The notes beneath the pieces are model-generated. The model had not been told where the DNA came from and did no database searches. It was given only the letters and a program-made list of their open reading frames with translations. Both the position numbers and the translations under genes were made by a program. Below, piece after piece: positions 1-8,700 of a stretch of DNA of 64,000 nucleotides. Within the stretch, counting starts at the first letter, position 1, and each line of letters begins with the position of its first letter. Location of the stretch: positions 1,116,001 to 1,180,000 of the forward strand of contig NZ_SJSL01000002.1 in assembly GCF_004331695.1 (NCBI RefSeq). Direction: 5' to 3'. This DNA comes from Pedobacter psychroterrae (lineage in GTDB: Bacteria; Bacteroidota; Bacteroidia; Sphingobacteriales; Sphingobacteriaceae).

Positions 1-192
1 TGTCAGTTCACCATCTTTCCAGACCACAGGCTCCTTACGCTGAGCATTATTTAATGCGCCTACCATAAATTCTTTGACGTTGCCGGCATTGCCATTTCCA
101 TTGCCTTCCGGTTCGCCCTCAGCACCTTTTTTCTTGCAGGACAGGATAAAGCTGAATGATAAGATAGCGAGTAGGAGTGTTGTTGATTTCAT
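1..192 (-). CDS. Lipoprotein, 5' part only (cut by window edge)
   Basis: The first 64 codons of a gene that continues beyond the left edge; the start codon is at 192-190. The N-terminus is a lipoprotein signal peptide: short basic start, hydrophobic stretch and a lipobox ending in Cys19 (FILSC), followed by three lysines and a Gly/Asn/Glu-rich linker. A folded part seems to begin near residue 40. It should be exported and anchored in a membrane by acylated Cys19. The visible part gives no family and the function is unknown. It is divergent from the GbsR-type regulator, with 221 bases between the two starts, so the regulator could also affect it. Confidence 0.7.
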   Translation of the reverse strand, partial: MKSTTLLLAILSFSFILSCKKKGAEGEPEGNGNGNAGNVKEFMVGALNNAQRKEPVVWKDGELT

Positions 193-367
193 AGTTTTAA
201 TTTTAAGTTTTTAAGAATGATTTTATGTGTGGTTTTTTCATTTATTGATTGAGACCAAATTCTACATAAAAATCAGGCATAAAATCGGTGTAAACCTTAA
301 TTGAGAAAACTCAGGGAAAACCCTTAGTCGGCCAGCATATCCCTCTCTATCAAACAAACTAATTTAA

Positions 368-387
368 CTTTCAATATATTTTGAAAG
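368..387. promoter_or_regulatory. Candidate operator of the GbsR/MarR regulator (site 1)
   Basis: An inverted repeat with 7-base arms, CTTTCAA and TTGAAAG, separated by 6 bases; written by its core it is TTTCA-N8-TGAAA. It overlaps the -33 element of the regulator's own promoter. That is the usual position for an autorepressor of the MarR/GbsR type. A second site with the same core and spacing lies at 1005-1022. Binding is inferred, not shown. Confidence 0.5.
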
Positions 388-410
388 TTTAATAACTTGT
401 ATTATATTTG
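380..410 (+). promoter_or_regulatory. Bacteroidota-type promoter of the regulator gene
   Basis: TTTG at 380-383, then 19 bases, then TATATTTG at 403-410, which matches the Bacteroidota housekeeping consensus TTTG-N19-TAnnTTTG exactly. Transcription would start within a few bases of 415, almost on the ATG at 414, so the mRNA may be leaderless or nearly so. The palindrome at 368-387 overlaps the -33 box. Confidence 0.6.
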
Positions 411-413
411 TAT

Positions 414-920
414 ATGGAATTAGCAGAAGGAAAACAGAAATTCATAGAGGCCTGGGGTAAATTAGGCTCAGAATGGGGGATCAACCGCACCATGGCGCAG
501 GTTCATGCATTACTACTCATCTCAGCCGACGCACTTACTACCGAAGAGATCATGGACACCCTAAGTATCTCCAGAGGCAATGCCAACATGACTCTAAGGG
601 ATTTGATCGGCTGGGGCCTGATAGAAAAACAGCATAGGGCAGGGGAGCGCAAAGAGTATTTTTATGCAGATAAAGACACCTGGAATATTGCAAGACAAGT
701 GGCCAAGGAACGCAGAAAAAGGGAACTAGATCCGGTGTTGAAGGTGCTTGACGAACTTGCCAATGTAAAAGGAGAAGATAAAGATCCTGAATTTGCTACT
801 TTCAAAAAGTCCATTGCCGATATCAATAAGCTGGCTAAAAATGTAGATAAAACCCTCGATACCATGCTAAAAGCAGAGGAAAGCTGGTTTTGGGGCTCGA
901 TATTTAAAATGTTCAAATAG
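414..920 (+). CDS. GbsR/MarR-family transcriptional regulator
   Basis: A 168-residue DNA-binding protein with a winged helix-turn-helix in residues about 25-85 (a TEEIMDTLSISRGNANMTLRDL recognition region, split here only in description) and a long charged C-terminal helix region that probably dimerises. This matches the GbsR branch of the MarR superfamily, whose members are often repressors. A TTG at 408 lies in frame, but the ATG at 414 is preferred; a consensus promoter ends only four bases before it. The gene precedes the DCC/epimerase/SRPBCC operon, its probable target together with itself. The inducing signal is unknown. Confidence 0.82.
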   Translation: MELAEGKQKFIEAWGKLGSEWGINRTMAQVHALLLISADALTTEEIMDTLSISRGNANMTLRDLIGWGLIEKQHRAGERKEYFYADKDTWNIARQVAKERRKRELDPVLKVLDELANVKGEDKDPEFATFKKSIADINKLAKNVDKTLDTMLKAEESWFWGSIFKMFK

Positions 921-1004
921 TCTGTAATTAATTTATTCAAATGACCAATATTCAAATAACCATTTTTAAAATGTCCAGATAAGCCTATTTTTTTTAACTA
1001 GATA

Positions 1005-1023
1005 TTTCATTTTTTACTGAAAG
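1005..1023. promoter_or_regulatory. Candidate operator of the GbsR/MarR regulator (site 2)
   Basis: TTTCA at 1005-1009, 8 bases, then TGAAAG at 1018-1023. Core and spacing are the same as in the inverted repeat at 368-387. It lies about 35-50 bases before the start of the DCC-family gene at 1057. That supports control of this operon by the upstream regulator; it is an inference from the repeated motif. Confidence 0.4.
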
Positions 1024-1056
1024 TTCCATAAGAAATAAATAATAAGAATAAACAAT

Positions 1057-1878
1057 ATGAAAACGCTGAAAAACCACCTCATCCTATTCGACGAAGAATG
1101 TCCAATGTGCAGAATGTATACCAGTGCATTTGTAAGTACTGGCCTTTTAGAAAAGCAGGGGAGGTCAGCTTATCAGGAATTGTCTGCCCGTGCTTGCCCG
1201 ATGGTAGACAGGCAGCGTGCAGCAAATGAGATAGCACTGGTGAACCAGGAAACGGGTGAGGTCACCTACGGCATCAAAAGTCTGTTTAAAATCATTGGCT
1301 TGGCCATGCCGGTTTTCCGTCCGCTCTTTAGTTTCCAACCCTTTATCTGGCTGATGAGCAAAGTATATGCATTTATTGCCTACAACAGGCGGGTTATTAT
1401 ACCTCCGGTAAAGGAAGAGGCTTATCAGTTTCAGCCCGCCTTTAAACTTCATTACCGCATTGCTTATCTGGTATTTACCTGGTTTCTGACTGCCTGTATT
1501 TTATCTAATTATACAGTTTTAATGAAAGAACTCCTTCCGGCAGGACATGCCTATCGAGAGTACTTCATTTGCTGTCGACAGATCGTTTTTCAGGGCATCA
1601 TCGTCACCCTGCTTAACCCGCAAAAAGCCTGGGCCTATCTTGGCAACATGATGACTATTTCATTTGCAGGAGCATTATTGCTCCTGCCACCAATGCTATT
1701 GGCCACTTGGGTCGACCTTGATCCAATATTTTATCTGATTTGGTTTTTGGGCGTTGCAGGCCTGATGTTACTGGAGCATATCCGCAGAAGTAGCCTTTTA
1801 AAAATAGGCTGGACCTTGACGGTCACCTGGGTACTATACCGAATTGCAGTCCTATTAGTTATACTTTTAAATGCATAA
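1057..1878 (+). CDS. DCC-family (DUF393) thiol-disulfide oxidoreductase-like membrane protein
   Basis: A 273-residue protein. The N-terminal domain (about 1-115) opens with the DCC signature: a strand ending LFDEECPMC, giving a CxxC pair at Cys15 and Cys18 as in thiol-disulfide oxidoreductases of the DUF393 family. The second half (about 130-273) has four or five hydrophobic membrane segments, so this is a soluble redox-like domain fused to a membrane anchor or membrane domain. It is the first gene of a tight operon; the next start is 2 bases after its stop. Candidate regulator site 1005-1023 lies just upstream. The substrate is unknown. Confidence 0.78.
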   Translation: MKTLKNHLILFDEECPMCRMYTSAFVSTGLLEKQGRSAYQELSARACPMVDRQRAANEIALVNQETGEVTYGIKSLFKIIGLAMPVFRPLFSFQPFIWLMSKVYAFIAYNRRVIIPPVKEEAYQFQPAFKLHYRIAYLVFTWFLTACILSNYTVLMKELLPAGHAYREYFICCRQIVFQGIIVTLLNPQKAWAYLGNMMTISFAGALLLLPPMLLATWVDLDPIFYLIWFLGVAGLMLLEHIRRSSLLKIGWTLTVTWVLYRIAVLLVILLNA

Positions 1879-1880
1879 TT

Positions 1881-2807
1881 ATGAAATACAATAAGATCAT
1901 TTTGGCAGGTGGAAACGGATACCTGGGCCAGGTATTTGCAGAATATTACCATAATCTGGCTACAGAGATTATCATCTTAAGCCGAAAACCAGCAGCAAGC
2001 CAAGGAAATATAACCACTTTAGTGTGGAACGGCGTGGACGAAGGTGAATGGAGCAAAAGTCTGGATGGAGCTGATCTCCTGATCAATTTATGTGGGAAGA
2101 ATGTAAACTGCAGATACACTGCAAAGAACAAAGCTGAGATCATTGCTTCAAGGGTCAACCCGACCATACTTTTGGGAAAGGTCATCGCTAAACTGCAGAA
2201 CCCTCCAGAACTCTGGATTAATATCACTTCTGCGACGATCTATCGCCATGCGGAAGACCGCCCGCAGGATGAGGAAACAGGGGAAATAGGCTATGGATTT
2301 TCGATAGATGTATGTCGCCAATGGGAGCAAACATTTTTCGAAACAAGTACTCCTCAAATCAGAAAAATTGCTTTGCGGATGGGAATAGTATTGGGAAGTA
2401 GAGACGGCGCTTTTCCACGGCTGCTTAATCTGGTAAAATTTGGTCTTGGCGGAAAACAAGGCGATGGGCAGCAATATGTATCATGGGTTCATGAGCAGGA
2501 TGCTGCCAAATGTACTGAGTGGTTGTTGCAACACAAGGAGTTGAGTGGTGTTATTAACTGCACGGCGCCTGAAGCAGTAAAAAACACAACGTTCATGAAG
2601 CTAATCCGTAATGCCTATGGTGTGCCGTTCGGACTCCCATCACCAGCATGGTTGCTGGAAATGGGAGCGGTTGTTATCGGAACCGAGACAGAACTAATCT
2701 TAAAAAGTCGCTGGGTTGCACCGAAACGGTTGGTGGATTCTGGTTATTCCTTTATTTTCCCAAGGGCTGAACATGCAATTAAGGATATTATAAGCATTGC
2801 AAATTAA
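1881..2807 (+). CDS. TIGR01777-family epimerase / extended SDR oxidoreductase
   Basis: A 308-residue Rossmann-fold protein of the TIGR01777 (YfcH-like) group of NAD(P)-dependent sugar-epimerase relatives. The dinucleotide-binding loop is at residues 10-16 (GGNGYLG). A Ser/Tyr-containing active-site segment (SATIYRHAED) follows near residue 115, and the family's late motifs RMGIVLG and QYVSWVHEQD are present. Length is usual for the family. Such proteins are often found beside SRPBCC and DCC proteins in Bacteroidota, as here; the metabolic substrate of this group is not established. It sits 2 bases after the DCC gene and 4 bases before a small membrane protein. Confidence 0.82.
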   Translation: MKYNKIILAGGNGYLGQVFAEYYHNLATEIIILSRKPAASQGNITTLVWNGVDEGEWSKSLDGADLLINLCGKNVNCRYTAKNKAEIIASRVNPTILLGKVIAKLQNPPELWINITSATIYRHAEDRPQDEETGEIGYGFSIDVCRQWEQTFFETSTPQIRKIALRMGIVLGSRDGAFPRLLNLVKFGLGGKQGDGQQYVSWVHEQDAAKCTEWLLQHKELSGVINCTAPEAVKNTTFMKLIRNAYGVPFGLPSPAWLLEMGAVVIGTETELILKSRWVAPKRLVDSGYSFIFPRAEHAIKDIISIAN

Positions 2808-2811
2808 GCTC

Positions 2812-3000
2812 ATGGAAACATTGGTTATTATAGAGCGGAGGCTAATTAATTATAAAGTTGGTTTTTTGCAGAACACAGCTCTTTCCCGAATATGGGTATT
2901 CTTTTGGATAGTATTACCAATGCCTTTACTTTTCCACGCACAGTTTATTAATGACATATTATGGCCACTTGCTGGCATTACAATAAATTTAACCACTTAA
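2812..3000 (+). CDS. Small putative membrane protein
   Basis: A 62-residue reading frame starting 4 bases after the epimerase stop and ending 2 bases before the SRPBCC start. It has a basic N-terminal third and a hydrophobic stretch (residues about 28-45) that could cross the membrane once, perhaps followed by a second short hydrophobic segment. I do not recognise a family. The snug fit between two operon genes favours a real gene; a decayed remnant of a longer membrane protein is the alternative. An in-frame ATG at 2797 would overlap the epimerase and is less likely. Confidence 0.45.
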   Translation: METLVIIERRLINYKVGFLQNTALSRIWVFFWIVLPMPLLFHAQFINDILWPLAGITINLTT

Positions 3001-3002
3001 TT

Positions 3003-3461
3003 ATGCCGAAATTTGTGTTAAAGACCAAAATCTACGCCACACCTGATGTTTGCTTTAATCTTGCACGAAGTATCGATCTTCATCTTGACACCATGAAGCA
3101 TACGGGTGAGCGTGCCATCGCTGGAGTCACAACTGGATTGATCGGACTTAATGAAACTGTTACATGGAAAGCAAAGCATTTCGGAGTAATGATGAAATTG
3201 ACTAGCAAGATAACAGCATGTGAAATCCCAGTCTTATTTACGGACGAAATGGTAACTGGACCTTTTAAAATGATGATACATCAGCATGTATTTGAACAGA
3301 AAGCAGGGTATACCTTGATGACAGATGAATTTACATATGAGTCGCCGCTCGGTATACTTGGCAAACTTGCAGATGCGCTGTTTCTTAGGAAATATATGCA
3401 GGAACTCATAGAACATCGTAATCAGGTTATAAAGCAAAAAGCAGAAGCTTATGCCAAGTAA
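3003..3461 (+). CDS. SRPBCC-family (START/Bet v 1-like) protein
   Basis: A 152-residue protein of the SRPBCC fold, a hydrophobic-ligand-binding helix-grip domain. Seen here are the typical opening strand (VLKTKIYATPDVCFNLAR), the mid segment with VTWKAKHFG, and the C-terminal long helix after DEFTYESPLGILGKLADALFL. Relatives are often called cell-division inhibitor-like or cyclase/dehydrase-like without proof. The ATG at 3003 is chosen; an in-frame start at 2961 would overlap the small gene before it. It is the last gene of the DCC-epimerase operon. Ligand unknown. Confidence 0.78.
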   Translation: MPKFVLKTKIYATPDVCFNLARSIDLHLDTMKHTGERAIAGVTTGLIGLNETVTWKAKHFGVMMKLTSKITACEIPVLFTDEMVTGPFKMMIHQHVFEQKAGYTLMTDEFTYESPLGILGKLADALFLRKYMQELIEHRNQVIKQKAEAYAK

Positions 3462-3580
3462 CTATTGGGAATTGCCTATAACAGGTCAGCCCAATGATTT
3501 TGACGGGCTAGCGAGAAGTTAAAATGAATAATCAGTATATTGTCGACGTTTTCAGCTAACATTTATTGAGTAATACATAA

Positions 3581-4183
3581 ATGAGAGAAAGGGTTAATCA
3601 AGATATGCAATGGATAGAGGAGTTTCAGAGAGGGAATGAGTCTTCGCTTGCGTATTTTTTTAAAGAACACCATCGGTCATTGTGTTATTTTGCATCAAAA
3701 ATTGTTAAAGACGAGCGTCAGGCAGAGGATATTGTAGCAGATTGCTTCATTAAACTATGGGATCGAAGAGAAACCTTTGAAAATACGGATAAGATCAAGG
3801 CCTTTTTATATATCGCCTGCCGTAATAACTGCCTCAATTACCTGCGTAATGAAAAACGTAAAACTGCTGCCCAGGAACTTTATCTCAGGCAGATGGATCA
3901 GCACAACGACGAGATCTTTTATGAGATCATCGACACAGAGATAGTGGATATTCTGGCAAGAGAAATTGAAAGCCTGCCAGATAAATGCCGTGAGGTCTTT
4001 AAGCTGATCTATCTTGGAGGTAAAAATACTGAGGAAATTGCGCAGGAACTTAATTTAAATGTACAGACGGTGCGAAATCATAAAAGCCGTGCAATTGAAT
4101 TGCTAAAAACACAATTTTTAAAAAAAGGTCTCTCGGCCACCTTGCAGTTATTTTTGTTGATGTTTATGGGAAGACATCTCTAG
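3581..4183 (+). CDS. ECF sigma factor, FecI-like (Bacteroidota SusR/FecI group)
   Basis: A 200-residue RNA polymerase sigma-70 factor of the extracytoplasmic-function class. Region 2 is at residues about 20-95 (YFFKEHHRSLCYFASKIV, then AEDIVADCFIKLWDRR and the DNA-melting segment). Region 4 is at about 128-185 with a helix-turn-helix (TEEIAQELNLNVQTVRNHKS). A second possible start is the ATG at 3605. A FecR-like anti-sigma follows and then a SusC receptor with an STN domain, the classic surface-signalling order: ligand uptake at the outer membrane releases this sigma factor to transcribe the transport genes. Confidence 0.9.
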   Translation: MRERVNQDMQWIEEFQRGNESSLAYFFKEHHRSLCYFASKIVKDERQAEDIVADCFIKLWDRRETFENTDKIKAFLYIACRNNCLNYLRNEKRKTAAQELYLRQMDQHNDEIFYEIIDTEIVDILAREIESLPDKCREVFKLIYLGGKNTEEIAQELNLNVQTVRNHKSRAIELLKTQFLKKGLSATLQLFLLMFMGRHL

Positions 4184-4341
4184 TCAGCTCCTGATAATTA
4201 CTGGCATCATTAAGCAATCAAAATCACAGCGTTAAAAAAAAGTTAAATTTCTTTTGGTTGTTTGTCAGAGTTTGGGGTTTCTATTGTATATGCTCATTGA
4301 AGGATCGCCATGGCTTATCCATAAAGAGCATAATTAAAAGA

Positions 4342-5535
4342 ATGACAATGTTTGAAAATGAAATTTATATTGCGCAATTGGTTGCTGCCCGGATAAAGGG
4401 TACGATCACCGAGCCACAGCAGAATGAACTGGATGCCTGGGTGAATGCGAGTGAGCGCAATACTTTGCAATACCGTAAATATATTGATGAAAAGGAACTT
4501 GAGGAAAAAGTCAAGGATTACTTTGACGTTAATAGTATAGCCATTTTTCATAAGATCACTGAGGGAATAAAGGATCAGCAGCAAGTAGTAGCTGCACCAA
4601 AAGTAGTAAGGCTATGGCCCCGTATCGCCATAGCTGCTGCCGTTGTGCTTATGGTACTAGGCGCAGTGTGGTTCATAAACAGGAATATGACGAGCGGCGC
4701 TAAGCGTGAGATTGAATATGCGAGTGACGCTGCGCCCGGAAAAGAGGGGGCTACACTAACCCTGGCTAATGGTGAAAAGATCAAACTGAGTACAGCTATT
4801 AATGGTGAGTTGGCCAAAGAAGCTGGTGTTAGCGTTTCAAAAACGGCCGATGGACAATTGGTATATGTGATGGACGGTACTGCCGAGAGCAACAATATGA
4901 ATACGCTATCCACCAGTAACGGCGAGACGTACCGGGTTAAATTACCTGATGGATCGAATGTATGGCTTAATGCCGCATCGAGTATTACCTATAGATCATC
5001 ACTGAATGACAACGGAACAAGAAGGGTTAAATTAGTTGGAGAAGCATATTTTGAAATCGCCAAAGACGCACAGCATCCCTTTGTGGTAGAATCTGCAGGT
5101 CAGGAGGTGGAAGTTTTGGGTACGCATTTTAATATCAACAGCTATCTGGATGAGCCCGCTATATCCACTACTTTATACGAAGGATCGGTTAGCATTACTG
5201 TAGCAAAGGCCGGTAGCAAGCAGGTCTTAAAACCCGGAGAGCAAGCCTTGAATACCAATGGCGGCTTAAATGTACAGGAAGTGAATGTAGACAATGTGAT
5301 AGATTGGCAAGCAGGTGATTTTAACCTGGAAGGAGTAGCGTTTACCGTATTGATGCGTAAAATTGCCAGATGGTATGACGTGGAAGTGGTATATGAGCAG
5401 TCAGTTTTGAAAGATATAAAAATTGGTGGCTGGATATCGAGAGATAAAAAACTGTCGCAGGTTCTTAACTTTATTGAGTCCTCCGGAGCCGTTCACTTTA
5501 AGATTGAAGATAAAAAAGTAATCGTGACTAAATAA
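4342..5535 (+). CDS. FecR-family anti-sigma factor / surface-signalling transducer
   Basis: A 397-residue inner-membrane protein. An N-terminal cytoplasmic part (about 1-85) should hold the ECF sigma factor, one membrane helix lies at about 94-112 (RIAIAAAVVLMVLGAVWFI), and the periplasmic part holds the FecR domain (about 175-270, with TYRVKLPDGSNVWLNAAS) and a C-terminal DUF4974-like domain resembling an STN fold. The periplasmic side would be contacted by the STN domain of the SusC receptor downstream. The reading frame is open from a TTG at 4258, but ATG at 4342 or 4348 is the natural start. 158 bases separate it from the sigma gene, so it may also have its own promoter. Confidence 0.88.
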   Translation: MTMFENEIYIAQLVAARIKGTITEPQQNELDAWVNASERNTLQYRKYIDEKELEEKVKDYFDVNSIAIFHKITEGIKDQQQVVAAPKVVRLWPRIAIAAAVVLMVLGAVWFINRNMTSGAKREIEYASDAAPGKEGATLTLANGEKIKLSTAINGELAKEAGVSVSKTADGQLVYVMDGTAESNNMNTLSTSNGETYRVKLPDGSNVWLNAASSITYRSSLNDNGTRRVKLVGEAYFEIAKDAQHPFVVESAGQEVEVLGTHFNINSYLDEPAISTTLYEGSVSITVAKAGSKQVLKPGEQALNTNGGLNVQEVNVDNVIDWQAGDFNLEGVAFTVLMRKIARWYDVEVVYEQSVLKDIKIGGWISRDKKLSQVLNFIESSGAVHFKIEDKKVIVTK

Positions 5536-5615
5536 CCCGCAATTAACAAATTTATGAACCTAAAAATAGCCAGGAAGATGGAAGAATTTTTACGAAAGCA
5601 AAATTAATAAAAAGC

Positions 5616-5646
5616 AAACCATCCCCATTTAAGCGGGAATGGTTTT
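5616..5646 (+). terminator. Possible intrinsic terminator after fecR
   Basis: A hairpin: AAACCAT pairs with ATGGTTT, one mismatch, then CCC with GGG around an 8-base loop, followed by a short T run. It lies 80 bases after the fecR stop and 92 before the SusC start. It would separate the regulators from the transport genes, which must then have their own, probably ECF-dependent, promoter. Confidence 0.45.
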
Positions 5647-5738
5647 AGCTTGGACAATCAAATTATTAACTGTTTTAACCGCAATGATGCTTCAGTTTTG
5701 GACGACAAGAGCAAATTGCATAGAACCAAACTAAACAA

Positions 5739-8700
5739 ATGTATTTAATTAAAACCAGAAAACGAGGTGTAACCAAGAGGTTATGCCATAAACTAATGCT
5801 TATTATGCGATTAACCACCGTGTTGTTAATAGCGTCTTTGATACAGGTAAGTGCTGCGAGTTTCGGTCAGCGTGTTTCGATAGATATGAAGAATGCTCAG
5901 CTTAAGGAAGTTTTCAAGCATATCCATGATCAGAGCGGCTATGATTTTATTTATGAAGTGAAGAATATACCCATCGCTAAGGTCAATGTTTCTTTAAAAG
6001 AAGCGACTGTAGAGCAGGTGCTGGCGCTGGTTTTAGCGGGTCAGCCGATCACTTATGAGATCAATAATAAAGATATTACGATCAAACTTAAGGAAGTCTC
6101 GATTTTGGACCGGGTTAAATCAGCATTTACAGCGGTAGATGTAAATGGACAGGTAGTAGATTCGACCGGAACCCCCTTGCAGGGTGCAAGTGTAAAACTT
6201 AAGAGCGGTCTGAAAGGTGTGTATACCAATAGTCAGGGTCGGTTTGTTTTATCTAATGCGCAGCCAGGAGACGTAATCGTGATTACTTATGTGGGTTATA
6301 ATACCAGGGAAATCATTATTACTTCAGAAAATGCCTCAGATGTACGCATTGTAATGGCTGCAGAGGTTAATAAGTTGACTGAAGTAAACGTGGTATCTAC
6401 CGGTTACCAAACCCTTTCTAAAGAAAGAAGTGCAGGTTCATTTACGAAGGTAGATATGGATGTGGTATCCAACCGTACCACTTCAATGAATGTATTGCAG
6501 AGCCTGGATGGTCAGGTACCGGGTTTGGTGGTAAATAATGTTCCCAACAGAAGCCAGATATTGATCCGTGGGCTATCTACTACAGGAGGTACAACCGGTG
6601 TAGGAACCACTTCGCAACCCTTATATGTGGTAGATGGATTGGCAATGCCTAAAATAGATGCCAATGATCAATTGCCGGATATGATTTTAGGGATCAATCC
6701 ACAAGACATTGAAAGTATCACGGTGCTGAAAGATGCGACGGCGGCTTCAATCTGGGGTGCGCGCGCCAGTAATGGGGTTATTGTTATTAAAACTAAAAGC
6801 GGGAAACTAAATAGCAAACTGCGTGTGAACTACAGCGGATTTGTAAATTTTCAGGGCAAGCCTGATCTTGACTACAACAACGTGTTGAGCCCGCAGCAAT
6901 TTGTGGAAACCGGGACGGAGATATTCAACACCCCAGGTTATTCTTCGCAGTATCCTTATGCTACTGTGTCAGGCTACAATGGCGGCGGAATCACCCCATT
7001 GGAATTGTTATTGTACAACCCGAAAGGGCGGAGTGCAGCACAGCAGGCCTTTAGTCTAGACAGCCTTTCCGGTATGGACAACCGCGGACAGATCAACGAT
7101 CTGTTTTACCGAAATGCTTTATTAAGCAACCACACGGCATCCATCTCCGGTGGCGGTGATAAATACGCATTTTATGCTTCGACGAGCTATACCAATGTGA
7201 TGAACAGCACGCCCGGCGATAAAAATGAAAACATCAAAATAAACCTGCGTCAGGATCTTAGGATAAATAAAAACTTAAGTTTTCACGTGATCAGTGATAT
7301 TTCAAATAATAACAGTTCAGAAAAAAGAAACCTGGAGATTGGAGAAAACAATACGGTAGATTACTTTTTTACGCCATACCAGATGTTTCGCGATGGTAAC
7401 GGCAGTAACCTGTCTATCCCTTTTATGACAAATATGTCAAACGAAATACTTCAGGATGCACAGGCACGTAGCCGTATTAGTTTAAACTACAATCCGCTGG
7501 ATGAGTTTAACTATGGCAGCACTAAGTCGGACGGTTTATTGGCCCGTATCAACGGTGGAGTGAAGTTGAAGATCATTAACGGTCTAACCTTTGACGGAAC
7601 CTACGGTTATATCAAAGGCAAAAACAAGCTCCGTGAGATCGATAGCCAACAGAGCTATGCTGTAAGGAGAGAAGTGGTTACATTTGCAGTGGCCGCGAGT
7701 CCGACAGTTGTGCCTAAGTACTATCTTCCTGCTACCGGTAGTCGCATGACGACCACCAATGGGGATCAGCATAAATGGGACATTAGAAACCAACTGACGT
7801 ATGACAATACTTTTGGCAAACATGAGATCACTGTTTTGGCAGGACAAGAAGCTCAGGAACAATTCAACACATTCTTGCGGACCCGTATCAGAGGTTTTGA
7901 TGAAACTTTACTCACTCCCGGGGTAGCAGATTATGTGGCCATTGCCTCATTGATTCAGGGAACTATATTGCCTAATTTAAGTACCATCGGTAGTTCGATG
8001 ATCAATGATACATTTTCTACCAATGAAACGACTAGCCGCTTTACCTCATACTATTCAAATTTTGCCTATACGTTTGACCGTAGATATGCATTTAATGCAA
8101 GCTGGCGTATAGATCAGAGTAACTTATTTGGTAAAGACAAATCTGCGCAAAACAAGCCTATCTGGAGTGCCGGTGCTAAATGGAATGTGAGCAATGAAGC
8201 GTTTATGAAACCAGTAAAGTGGGTACAAAACCTGGCGCTACGACTTACTTATGGCCTTACCGGCAACTCACCGGAAGTGGGAGTGGCAGCCTCAAGGGAT
8301 ATCACCAGGCCTTCGGGCAGTCCATTTTTCCCGGGAAGTATTGGTATGCTGATCGTTACTCCGGGCAACCCTAAGTTGTCCTGGGAGAGTACTAAAACCA
8401 TTAATGCGGGTTTGGACTTCTCTGTGTTGAGTAACCGTTTGTCAGCAAGCGTGGATGTATATCAAAAGAAAACTACAGACCTTCTGGGACTGGTATATCC
8501 AAACAGTTTGACAGGTTTCCCGGCTGGGATAGTTGGCAACCAGGGCGACATCACCAATAAAGGGATTGAAGTGGGCCTATCATCGATCAACGTACGAAGC
8601 AATGATTTTAACTGGTCGACGACCTGGAATTTTGCCCACAACAAAAGTATGGTAGACAAGATTACCGTAGCTACTATTGTAACTACTGGTGCTCAGCAAG

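Noticed and set aside
4258..4341. Extended N-terminus of the FecR gene from a TTG
   Set aside because: The added residues do not look like FecR, and ATG codons at 4342 and 4348 fit the family.
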